Positions 49,115 through 60,250 of a stretch of 64,000 bases of DNA are shown in pieces (the first letter of the stretch is position 1; each line of letters begins with the position of its first letter). The stretch comes from Myrica gale. Taxonomy: Eukaryota > Streptophyta > Magnoliopsida > Fagales > Myricaceae. Both the position numbers and the translations under genes were made by a program. The stretch lies in contig OZ005619.1 of the NCBI GenBank assembly GCA_963930655.1, forward strand, positions 18,189,752-18,253,751, written 5' to 3'. A model generated the notes under the pieces. The model was not told where the DNA came from. It was given only the letters and a program-made list of their open reading frames with translations, and made no database searches.

Positions 49115-52100
49115 ATGAGAATGCCGCTGCAGAGGAACTTCTGGGTTGTTGTGTTGTTGATTGTAGGAGTTAATCTATACACTGTTGGGGCTAGCCCACA
49201 TCGAATTCTTTTGGATACAGATGTTGATACCGATGATTTCTTTGCTCTCTTGTACCTCTTGAAGCAGAACCGTTCCGAGTTTGAGTTGGAGGTCAGTTTC
49301 TAATGAATCTGTTTGACATGTAGCATCACGTTGCTGAATTTTCTCCAATTTTTTAATGGTGCTGAAGAACTCCTAAAAGATTCGCACTGATAATTTTTTT
49401 TTGCATTTTAATTGAGTTCATTCTTTGCCGGAGCAAGACAAGTGAGTGATCAGGCAGTAAACTGGTAAAATGTTTGTTTGAGAAGAATCTTGCTTCTATG
49501 AGTACTTAAAGATATAGAATCTTCTTGTTAGATGGCTTCCGCGTTAGTTGCAGTTCATGTTTCTTTTCTATTCTTAATGAAAGATTACCGAAGCAAGTAG
49601 TTCACATGATTGGTGTGAATTGGCTGTCACTGAAGCATTTCTACGACTTCATACCATGTTGGTTTATGATTTCAACTATAAAGTTGAAGTAAGATTAGTT
49701 GTCTATAAATTACTTTTGGTTGTGCATAGACACCATTCCTTCCACAGTTTTAATGATCGAACATGATATTTTTAAATTATATTAGCTTCCAACTTATTCA
49801 CTTAAAGTTCTAAATCTACCGAGTAATTTATATGATTACAGAGAAGATGGTGAACTTGTTTTAATTTGATGCAGGCAATCACTATCAGTACAAATGCATG
49901 GACTGACGCCGGACATTCCGTGAATCAAATCTATGACATTCTTTACATGATGGGCCGCGACAACATTCCTGTTGGAGTAGGAGGTGAAGGTGGGATACTT
50001 GAAGATGGTACAATACTCCCAAATGTTGGAGGATATCTTCCAATTATTGAACAGGTGGTTGGACAAGAATACTGTGAATACTTTTGTATAATTCACCAGT
50101 AAGATCACTTGTGTGTGCCATACCATTCTAGATTACATCCTTTATATTTCATCTGAACTCATTGGAGTGCTGTGCTGCTTGAATGGTTCTAATTCTGGTG
50201 TTAAAAATCCATAATGAGCAATGAGAGTTACAAATTTATCCTTATTATAATGTGTATGGGTCTAATCTCGAGTTCATTTTTCAGGGGACCACAACCGTAG
50301 GATACTGTAGATATAGACAAGCTGTTCCCATTGGCCAAGGAGGACGATTAGATATTGATGCCAACTATGGAATCCGAAAAGCTTTCCTCCCGCAGGTACG
50401 AATTTATATAGCAATTTAATGTTTGATGAGATCTATATTTATTGTTCTTGTTATGGGTCTGCATGCCAATAACTTATAGCACACTGATGTGATTTCAATT
50501 GGTACTCTCCTCTTTTTCTTGGCTGTGGAATATAGTTCAAGTTTCCTGCTTTACTCCATAATGTTTATCCAGGAAATTTGTTACCTATTACACTTAACCT
50601 GATGTCCTGTGAATGGATTTTCTCCTTCAATGTGATCTATTTGGATACAGGACTCTTCTCTAGGTTATATTATTTATCTGCACTCAAACTATAGTTTGGT
50701 CACTCCTATTTCATACAACTGCGTTTGAGGTAGAAATCAGCCTGAGTGGGATAGTTGATCACTAGATTATGTAAATGATTTGGGCTAGTTCAAATCAGCC
50801 ACTTAATTTGTTGCCAATCAATTACAATGTGGGAGTTGAAAGTTTGCCTAACATGTAGAGGATCTGGGGATATAGTTAGCAAGGTCATGTCCGTCAAACG
50901 CATATGAAAGATCCTGAAATGCAGTGTCTGTTTCGTGAAAAATGGAACGGAACATTCCTCAACTGACAAAAAAAAACATAAGAGGAAAAAGCATACGATC
51001 CAATGGATTTATGCCCATAAGTTGAAGTCCCCTGAGTTGAAATCATGGTGACTGGAGTGGAAAAATTAGGTCCTGGAATGGGACTGACACCTGAATAGGT
51101 CTTTTGTTTTGAGTTTGTGCGATTCTCATTTGCACATAGTATGGTTACCAAATCAAGTCCTCACCAGGTAAATGACAAGGATTCTTGGTGTACTGATCTC
51201 TAATTTCTTAGAGCATATCTTTGCTTCTCTTGAATTGACAGAGTGGTGGGTTCCTGGTTAGTCCTTAAGATAAATCTTCCCACTACATTCAGAGTAAACA
51301 TAATTTAGTTCAAAAGTCAGGTTTCACAAAAATGTGATATTAATAAGTAGATAAACTTTCTGCTATAAAGCATAGTGCAGAGTAATCTGTTCTGAGTCTT
51401 CTCAAGCATAAGGTGGAAACCATGATAAACATAATTCATTCGGTTCTGGAATTGGTTTCAGCTGTAGCTTGTAAACCAGATCTCTGAACTCTGGTCTGCA
51501 AATATCATATCTGAATCTTAATTATCATTCAATGAAAAATGCTAGAGACTTGTTATGAGCTTGACTCTTGATATCTAACTCTTCTTATTATAATATGAAT
51601 AGGGAAGAAGGAGGTATACTCCACTTCGCCAACCAACTGCTCAGCAAGTGATGATTGACACAATATCAGCAGGTCCCACAACAGTATTTGTTATTGGAGC
51701 GCATACGAATTTTGCTATTTTCCTTATGAATAACCAACGTCTAAAGAAAAATATCGAGCATATTTATGTCATGGGTGGTGGGGTGATGTCAAAGAACCCG
51801 ACTGGTTGTTGCCCCAAAAATGCAAGCTCATCTTGTGTGCCTCAGCAGTGTGGTGACCATGGTAATTTGTTCACGGACTATGCTAGTAATCCTTACGCAG
51901 AGTTCAATATTTTTGGAGATCCTTTTGCTGCATACCAGGTAATGCAGTCCCTAGTATGTGCAGTTAAACCATTTATCTTTTTTCCCACTTCTGCTAGCGT
52001 AGGCACAATAGATGCTTTAGTTGATAGATTAATATAGCTATTGTCATACGTAGAAAACTACAACAACATATAGATTTCCTTTATTGGTGTATACGTTGTT

Positions 52101-55100
52101 GCCCTTGACAATGATTCCTTATCTGCCAGGTTTTTCATTCTGGTGTTCCAATCACCCTCGTTCCTTTGGATGCAACAAACACCATCCCAATTAATGAGGA
52201 TTTCTTTGACACGTTCGAGCAGAGTCAGAATACATACGAGGCACGGTACTGCTTTGAGTCATTGAAAATCACTCGAGACACATGGTTTGACAACCAATTC
52301 TATACGGTAATTTCATGAAGGTGCTCAATGTTGAGTTTAAGTCAATGTGTTATCAAGTTATTTTCTTTGTCCACCAGATCATGAATCTGATTAATGCCTG
52401 CAACAGAGTTACAAGCATATGATTTGCATCTATTTATGGGACCAAGTTTGTAATATAACACCATTTAATTATTCGCAGAGCTATTTTATGTGGGACTCGT
52501 TTACATCTGGTGTGGCAACTTCAATCATGCGTAACTCCCACAACCATAGTGGGGAAAATGAATTCGCTGAAATGGAGTATATGAATATTACTGTAGTTAC
52601 TTCAAACAAACCTTATGGGGTGTATGATGGCTCCAATCCATTCTTTGATGGCCGTGCAGTTCCAAAATTTAATCTGAAGAAAGGTGGAGTACATAGTGGT
52701 CATGTTCAGACTGGACTTCAAGATCCATTTTGCATTGCAAAGAAGGGAAAGGGGAAATGCCAGGTAGTAGCTTGCTTCCTCTTGTAATATTCTCCAGACA
52801 ACCTTTTAGCAGTTGCTACCATCTGGCCTCATCTTTTTAACCTATCTCACCCACCAAAGCTTTTGCTTCTGTTCCTCCATTTCTGCTTTGACAGGGAAAT
52901 ACATTTACATACTTGAATATTCTTATGTGAACTCACGCTGACCTGTGGTTTGTTTCCTATATAGCGTTAGTAAAACTGCTTGAGCATATCTCTTATCCTG
53001 TTCAAATGTTCATAAGCTATTGATTGCATCCAATAGGATGGTTATACAGCAGAGGTAACTGGTCCAGAGGCAGTACGCGTGCTTGTTGCTACGAAAGCCA
53101 AACCTAACCGGGACGTGGACAGCCCGCTGAACAGAGAATTTTATAAAAGCTTCTTGGACGTAAGTTCGTCTATGGATCTTTCCTTTATAAATTCGTGGAG
53201 GTCCAACTACATCCTGGAGAACTTTCAACAGAAGTATATACCAAAATAATTGTAACATAACTTTCTTGCAGGCTCTAAACCGCCCACTGCATACCGGGAG
53301 ATTTAATTTTACGACACAGTTCCCTTATTACAAGGAAGTTCTTTACAAACCAGATTTTGGGTCTAAAAGACTTGGGAAACCTGTTGTCTTTGATATGGAT
53401 ATGAGTGCAGGAGATTTTCTCTCTCTCTTTTACCTCCTGAAAGTACCTGTGGAAGTGATCAATCTCAAGGTAAATGGTCTTTTATTAATCATGACTAACC
53501 TGTGGTTGTTTCATCGTTCTCTCAATTTGAACAAAGCTGCTTTCTGCTTAAATGTTATGACTCATTTGTAAAATATTGCACAAAATAGATTGTTCCAAGT
53601 GAACATACGTCCTTGTATTAATCCCGACGATGTCGCCAATGCTAAGGGCTTTGGCTTATGTAGATATGACTGTCTTGTTTTTTTTTTCTAAGTAGATATG
53701 ACTGCCTTGTTGAAAAGTCACAATCATGTCAAGAAACAGGGGTTCTGATGTGCATTGTTTTGCTTCTTCATCCAGGCAATAATAGTGAGCCCAACTGGTT
53801 GGGCAAATGCTGCTACGATAGATGTCATCTACGATTTGCTTCATATGATGGGCCGTGATGACATTCTAGTTGGTCTTGGAGATGTATTTGCAATGAACCA
53901 GTCTGATCCAACCTTCTCAGCTGTTGGAGACTGCAAATACAGCAAGGCCCTCCCATATGGGAGTGGTGGACTTCTTGACTCTGACACTCTATATGGTCTT
54001 GCTCGTGATTTGCCACGAAGCCCCAGAAGGTACTTGAAATAAAGGCTTTTTTTTTCTTTTTTTGTAGTGGATTAATTTGATACATTTCGAACTCTTAACC
54101 ATTTTTTAGGTTCTTAGCTTGAATAGTTTTTGTCTGCTTTTCATTTGAAAGAGCATGACAATCATTTGAATAATGATATCTATACCAGGTACACAGCTCA
54201 GAACTCTGTAAAGTATGGAGCTCCACGGGACACAGATCACCCTGAGCTCAGACAGCCACTCGCATTGGAAGTTTGGCAGACTGTTGTGGAAACACTTGAC
54301 CCAGGAGCTAAGATTACCATACTGACAAATGGGCCCCTTACCAATCTTGCCAAAATTATACTCTCAAAGACAAACACCACCTCCTTGATTCAGGTAAGTG
54401 GATCATATACATGTTACGAATTACATGCTTGCTTCAACACTCTTTCTGCAATATTCTTAGATTTCTAGGCAAAGCATGATGTTCTGACCAAATATGCATA
54501 CCGTATTAACAACATCAAATCATTTCATATATCACTGCAGGATGTATACGTAGTTGGAGGGCACATCAGCCGTGGTCATACAGACAAAGGAAATGTCTTT
54601 ACTGTTTCTTCCAATGAATATGCAGAATTCAACATGTTTCTTGACCCTCTGGCTGCAAAGACAGTCTTTGATTCGGAACTTAACATAACACTCATTCCAC
54701 TTGGCATCCAGCGTAGAGTTGGTTCCTTTCCCAGGATCTTAGAAAGGTTTCAGGTGACAAAGATGACTCCTGAAGCTAAGTTCGGCTGCCGTTTGCTGTC
54801 AAGGCTATACCGCTTGCAACAAATGAATACGAGATATCAACATATGGTAAATTTTTCTAGTCTATGAATTTAAGTACTTAGCTGCTACTACTGAATGTTA
54901 TTCTGGTGCAGGCCATCTTCTCCGGGGAAATCCTTGGTGCATTAGCTTTGGCTGGTGAGCATTCTTCTCTGCAGCCAACTCTGCGAGTGTGGCCTATCAA
55001 AGTCTTTGCCGAAGGCATTGAATCCCAAGATGGACAAACCGTGATTGATGAAAAACATGGAAAATTGGTCAAAGTTCTAGAAAATGTTTACCCCACTGCG

Positions 55101-55202
55101 TATTATAATCTATTGGCAAATCAGCTTGGAAACATGAAGCAGTCTGCAGTGATAGCAAGTTCTGATGAGCAGAGAAGAATCTGGAGCACACCACCAAAAT
55201 AA
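49115..55202 (+). CDS. NSH3: NSH3-like apoplastic nucleoside hydrolase with two hydrolase domains (copy 1)
   Basis: Twelve exons, all in phase, give 880 residues: 49115-49291, 49875-50054, 50285-50395, 51603-51938, 52130-52306, 52479-52763, 53037-53159, 53272-53469, 53776-54029, 54189-54393, 54541-54846, 54912-55202. The first ATG (49115) is followed by a signal peptide ([18 protein letters not shown], to about residue 26). Domain 1 begins with the calcium-binding motif DTDVDTDD at residues 34-41, then GVGGEGGI and IYVMGGG. Domain 2 starts near residue 500 with DMDMSAGD (504-511), then TNGPLTNLA near residue 660 and VYVVGGH. Length and two-domain layout match Arabidopsis NSH3 (about 890 residues), a secreted purine nucleosidase that splits inosine and adenosine to base plus ribose, salvaging extracellular nucleotides. 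Tandem copy at 62445. Confidence 0.93.
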
Positions 55203-56002
55203 CCCGAGTTTCCTTCCAGCAAATGGGTTTTACATATTCTTTGATAACAGGAATTTTATTTTTCCTTCTTGATATGGTGTAGATTGCTGATATGAAACCC
55301 TGATAAGACCATGATTTATTCGGGATGCAGTCATGTTATGCTTTGTAATTAGCTCAACGAAAGCAAGAAAATATAGGACACAACACAAAAAAGGCAAACA
55401 TTTCACCACATTCTGTAATTTTTCTTCATCTTTGTTGAATCAAAATTGTTCACCGTGTTCAGTTTGCTTTTCGTTATTCTCCTGAAAGTATGTAACTGAG
55501 CAAATACTTGACAAATAAAACTTCAGTCATTTGGGAATCCCTGCTTTTACCAATTGGGGGCACCCCATGCATGTGTGACTAGTACACATAGCCTCTTGCA
55601 TGATAATGAGTCATGAAAGTATCATGCATGGTGACACTTGATTTCATACACGACACTCTAGCCATGCATCCATATGTCACAAGGAGGTTGAAGAGAAGAG
55701 GCTATAAAAGGCCTCTCCTCCCTCGGTTATCAACGCACCAAAAAAAAAGTAGTGCTTCTCTCTCTTCCTCTTTCTCGCTAGAATTGTCTCCCTTCTTTCA
55801 ACACACCGAAATCTTATTTATTTTTCCGCTGTCCATGTAATTTTTTCCAACACCTACTCTTTTAGAAGAATGATCTGCCTTCAACTCTCTCGTCCGAGCG
55901 TTTGATAGAGTTGAAGGAATGGTGTTTTTTCTCTGCAATTTTTAATTTTGTAATTTTGCTGCACTTACGGTCATCGCATGTACTTGGATAGCGGCCAATG
56001 CC
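55203..56002. other. NSH3 copy 1 3' flank
   Basis: Likely 3' untranslated region and spacer, with a possible poly(A) signal AATAAA near 55515. Nothing else recognised. Confidence 0.4.
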
Positions 56003-56358
56003 CCAACAGCTCCAACCGCCAAACCAGGAACTTACGCCGAATTCGTTAGACAATCTATGTGTGCAAAACCACCATAGAAAAGAAACATGGGACTTGTCTG
56101 ACTGTTTTTTAGGTGGTGTTTGCTAAGGAAAAAAAAGAAAGATAAAACACATACAGAGTTGGGCCCAAGAAGGGCATCCCCTCAAATCCAATCCCAGAAC
56201 GCGTCACACGTGGACAGCGGCATCCAATAGCTTTCGATGTCTCGAACCGGTCAATTTCTTCCTTTGTCGGTCCTCTGTGTTCGCCTTCTTCTTCTTTTTT
56301 GCCCCTTTTGTGTGTGACTGGGCTTCTTTCTTCGAATTTTTTTCCAATCAAAAGAGAA
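56003..56358. repeat. Duplicated block upstream of NSH3 copy 2
   Basis: Counterpart of 46481-46785. It keeps the G-box CACGTG at 56207-56212, followed by GACAGCGGCATCCAAT and GTCGGTCCTCTGTGTTC. Lies about 6.1 kb before the copy 2 start, with the extra distance filled by repeats and an EF-hand gene. Confidence 0.75.
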
Positions 56359-56569
56359 TTATCTATATTTTTGCTATAATTCAAAATAGATTAAAAGCCG
56401 ACATTGACCGACAGACACCCGCATGTGGTCGGAGAGGACTGTGGCCTCAAGTAATTTGGAAAACAACGAGAAGATAATTTTGGTCAGTTGTCACTTGTCA
56501 ATAATGACCTTGGAATTTAGCACACAAAAAACAATAATGACCTTGGAAAAAATTTTAGGCTACGAGTGT

Positions 56570-56752
56570 CTTCGGTATAAGTGTGTACTGAGTGTTTTTT
56601 CTGTGTTTTGAAAATTTTTAGTTGATGTTAACTTTATTGGTATGCGTGTTGTAATTATCTTTATGTGAGGTTAGAAATGATGTTTGGTTGTAGAATTTTT
56701 GTGTTGTGAGAATACAAAAAAATCCTGAGAATACTACATAAACGAACAGCCC
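56570..56752. mobile_element. MITE, copy 2 of an inverted pair
   Basis: Reverse-complement relative of 47311-47491, ending ...AATACTACATAAACGAACAGC. The last bases of the window (from 63958, GATGTTCGGTTGTGG) may be the start of a further copy. Confidence 0.6.
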
Positions 56753-57059
56753 CTATGTTTGAAAACTCAAAAAATATCTCATTTCCACGCTTTAAATTAT
56801 TGGATATCCTTCTCGAATACCAAACCATTCGATCTCACCCATACGGAGTCTAAAAAATTTCAAAACAATGCTACGACTCATCGTTTCTAATATTAGTCTT
56901 CAATCCTTTGATATTGTTCATGTCAGCCTCTACAAACTCCAATTTACACTTGCAAAAGAGCACGTACACAAAATCCAGATAATATAATAAATAAATAAGA
57001 TATTATATCATATGATTACTATAGTCTATACATATTGCGCTACCTAAACAATGCTGCTA

Positions 57060-57790
57060 AAATCTCAACGCATACAAGCTGGAAATTCCAGCGTCGCTAG
57101 CGCACGAGACGCACGTGTTAGGGACCCCGGTCTAGGCCACCATAACAACGTTAACTCCCGCCAAGTGATTCGAACACGATCACCCCAATCGATCCTCCTA
57201 AACCGTTTTTGGCAACACACGAGCTGAAATATAGGATCTAACAACACAAATGGAGAACACTCAAGATTTTATTATGAAGAACGAAGAACGTGGTTAAGGG
57301 TTAATTAGCCCAAGAACCACAAGAACACAAGAACAATCCCAATCAAGGGTTAATTAGCCCAAGAACGGGTACCCAAACTAGGTTATTAGCCTAGAATGAA
57401 TTCCAAGTTACAAGGTTATTAGCCTTGAAACAGAATTAGCATATGCGTGCCTATGCTTGGCCAAAACTCTCTCCCAAAAGCGTTCAGGCTCTCCAAGACT
57501 CTACTATTCTGTATGAATGACTCTAATGCTCCTAAGGGTGTTTATATAGATATCCTTAGGAGCTTACAAACCCTAATTGACTCAATCAAATCACAATCAC
57601 AATCAAATCTAAATCAAATCCCTTTAATCAAGGAGATTTGATATTACATGCCTAATTGAACATAAACATAAAGGAAAGGAATCTTCTAGAGTTTAGGAAA
57701 GGATCCCTAAATCTAGAAGATATGATTTATTCAATCTAAACAGTTAAGGAAAGTAATCCCTATGATACCTCCATCAATGTCGGGATCTCG
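57060..57790 (-). mobile_element. Possible LTR-retrotransposon remnant
   Basis: Sequence of LTR type, with GTTAGGGACCCCGGTCTAGG, GCCAAGTGATTCGAACACG and ATGATACCTCCATCAATG. A 20-bp word (AGGGTTAATTAGCCCAAGAA) is repeated at about 57297 and 57346. No second LTR, primer site or polyprotein found, so this is tentative. Confidence 0.3.
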
Positions 57791-58775
57791 CCGTCGTCCG
57801 CCGCTTGCACCACCATGGGTGGTGATGCTCCTCCGGGTCCTGAGACCTTCCTCTTCCATTCCCCACCAAGTACCGGTAGGGGTGGTGGTGGCTGCTGGTG
57901 GTGGTCATCCTGTGTCATGGCACTCCTTTGTCTGCTGGCTCGCTGCTGCTGCTTGGCTTGGCTGGTGGCCAAGGACTTGCTGCTGCGCCGTGTCATGGCA
58001 AGGTCATGGGTGAGGCCATGTGCTGTCATGGCATGTCCGTGGTCGGCTAGCTGACATGCCAGGCATGGGCGTTGGTGAGGCGCCATGCTTTGTCAGGGGC
58101 GCTGGGGCGCCTAGCTTGCACGCGCGCGTGATGATGCCATGACATGGCTGTGGTGCTGTCGCCGCACGCGCTGTGGGCGTGTCATGAGTGCCCATGTGTG
58201 TCCTTGGTGCCTCATATCGGCACCTATCCTACAACTCATGGCTTTTGCCGCCCAAGTCGTCACTGGGGATCCTTTCAGCACGCCACATGGCGCTGGAATT
58301 TTCCAGCGCTACGCCCAATAGCGTGGGTTGCGAGCAACAGACGCTTGAATTTATAGGACATAACTCAATTAATTATCATACCTGATGTTTAAATTTTATT
58401 GATTTCCCATTTTCCACCCGAATATATATTGACGTTGTTGGTGGACAAATGTGGCATATCCGGAGGACATAGGAGCTGGAATGAGCGGATAATCTGGGTC
58501 CAACATGAGGAAACGCCTACATGTGATAATCAGATTGACTCTATGGCAGTCTGGCGGGGGTATGTGCTATTTAGAAGGAACGCAATTCCAGATTAATGTA
58601 TACAGGGGAAAAACGCAAGCTGGTGCAAGTAAACCGGCGGCGCTCATGCGCGCGGGCCGTGCGCGACAGGGCCCTAGAAGTAGAATATTGGAAACGTTTG
58701 GTTTCCAATACCGCCTCTACGAGTGTGAATGAGTACACAAAAGAGTGAGAAACCGTTGCAGAACTAGAGGCATCT
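57791..58775. other. GC-rich intergenic stretch
   Basis: 57800-58320 is much GC-richer than its surroundings, with many CATGGC and GGTGG words. The open frames on both strands (such as minus 58086-57760) are compositional and match no family I know. A short palindrome TATTGGAAACGTTTGGTTTC lies at about 58685. Confidence 0.4.
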
Positions 58776-59082
58776 TGAAGAGGGGAGAGAAATAGTAACA
58801 AGAGACAAGAGATTTTAAGTGGTTCGGTCTAGAAGACCTACATCCACTGTGAAAGCCCTCTATGGCTGTATTTTGTATTATGAGTCCATACATATTACAA
58901 TTGAAGATCTCTATTTATAGAGATAATACAAAGCATAATAGAAGAATATCCTATATTTAAATTTGAATCTCTATATTTGAATTTGAATTTGAATTTTCAT
59001 AACAATATCACAAATTTGATATTGTGATAATCATAATATCATATCAAATCTTTAAGATTTGATTATGATATTATCTCTAACA
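58776..59082 (-). repeat. LTR of the TRIM-like element (3' LTR)
   Basis: 307-bp direct repeat. Contains CTCTATTTATAGAGATAATA and a run of TTTGAATTTGAATTTGAATT. Confidence 0.88.
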
Positions 59083-59444
59083 TCCTCCCTCAAACACAAA
59101 ATGGAGAAATCTGAAATCTTGTGTTTGAAAAACGAGATCTGAAGGTGATTGGACCTTGAAGTCATAGATCCTTGCTCCCTTGCTGATCTTTGCTCCTTTG
59201 TTGAACAGATTTTTTTTTTTTAATTTGATCGGACCTTGAAATAATATCATAGGCACACGACCTTGAATACAGGCTGAAAGTGATCGAACCTTGAAATCAT
59301 AGGCACACGACCCTTGCCAAACATATCTCTGCTCTGTCTTTTTTCTCTCTTTCTTTCACTCACCTTTTTTTTTCTCATACGGAGATTTGCTGTAAGTACA
59401 GCGGCGGTGAAATTCACTAACTTTTAAGGATGCGGAATTTTTTT

Positions 59445-59456
59445 GCACTGATACCA
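59445..59456 (-). promoter_or_regulatory. Primer-binding site of the TRIM-like element
   Basis: Minus-strand TGGTATCAGTGC, close to the initiator tRNA-Met site TGGTATCAGAGC. Its 19-base distance from the LTR is longer than usual. Confidence 0.6.
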
Positions 59457-59475
59457 AGAAGAAAAATGTGAAAAA

Positions 59476-59782
59476 TGAAGAGGGGAGAGAAATAGTAACA
59501 AGAGACGAGAGATTTTAAGTGGTTTGGTCTAGAAGACCTACATCCGCTGTGAAAGCCCTCTATGGCTGTATTTTGTATTATGAGTTCATACATATTACAA
59601 TTGAAGATCTATATTTATAGAGATAATACAAAGCATAATAGAAGAATATCCTATATTTAAATTTGAATCTCTATATTTGAATTTGAATTTGAATCTTCAT
59701 AACAATATCAAAAATTTGATATTGTGATAATCATAATATCATATCAAATCTTTAAGATTTGATTATGATATTATCTCTAACA
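59476..59782 (-). repeat. LTR of the TRIM-like element (5' LTR)
   Basis: Second 307-bp repeat, ending at the TAACA/TGTTA boundary at 59782. Confidence 0.88.
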
Positions 59783-59995
59783 GTATTGTTTATCTGCCTC
59801 ACAATGGGGTTAAAATACCCAAACACAAAACATAAGAAGCAAAAGTAAAGATTAAAACGACTAAGATGCAGCAAATTTTATCTTCAAACTTTAGCACTAT
59901 CTTTTATCTAACTCCTGTGGCCTTAAACAGACATCTATACCTAGACCACAAACAGGAAAAGAACTAAGACGGAGTAAGAGAAATGAGACACAAAC

Positions 59996-60250
59996 CTCAG
60001 AATAAATGTGATCGGATTCAGCGGAGGCGCCCTGAGCAGGCAAACCCAAAGCAGCACCAATATCAGCAACGGCAGGTTCAAGTTCCTTCACGGAGAGCTT
60101 ACCATCTCTATCCCTATCCAGCTCCTGGAACTTATGGTCCACGAAATTGCTAAACACCTCGTTTTCAACCAACTCCATTATATCCGAACCATCCAGAACC
60201 TGTCCATGTTCTACGCTTTTCTTCATGGGTGTGCCTGTAGGAGTCTCCAT
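59996..60250 (-). CDS. EF-hand calcium-binding protein, first exon only
   Basis: Minus-strand ATG at 60250. The exon encodes 85 residues to IYSE, then a donor GTTTGTG at 59995. Residues around 41-52 (LDRDRDGKLSVKEL) form one EF-hand loop with Asp/Asp/Asp/Lys/Ser/Glu in the expected spacing. GQVLDGSDIMELVE and PAVADIGAALGLPAQG are typical of a small plant EF-hand family (about 160 residues, like Arabidopsis At1g64850). In that family a second part with a GKQEKVSKTEF-type region follows. I could not find it between here and the NSH3 end at 55202. Without splicing, translation would add about 32 unrelated residues and stop at 59897. Either the second exon is lost or this is a truncated gene. The TRIM-like element lies 214 bases downstream. 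Confidence 0.72.

Larger units (their letters stand above)
58776..59782 (-). mobile_element. TRIM-like miniature LTR retrotransposon
   Basis: Two 307-bp direct repeats (58776-59082 and 59476-59782) differ at about seven positions (about 98% identity). Read on the minus strand they start TGTTAGAG and end CTTCA. The 393-bp interior is non-coding. The minus-strand primer site TGGTATCAGTGC (59445-59456) lies 19 bases from the LTR, and a purine tract GAGGGAGGA abuts the other LTR. The 5-bp flanks do not match (CATCT and GTATT), so the target duplication is lost or the element arose by recombination. Inserted in the presumed intron or 3' side of the EF-hand gene. Confidence 0.85.

Noticed and set aside
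57760-58086. GC-rich open frames on both strands
   Set aside because: Open mainly because of base composition; no conserved motif in either direction.
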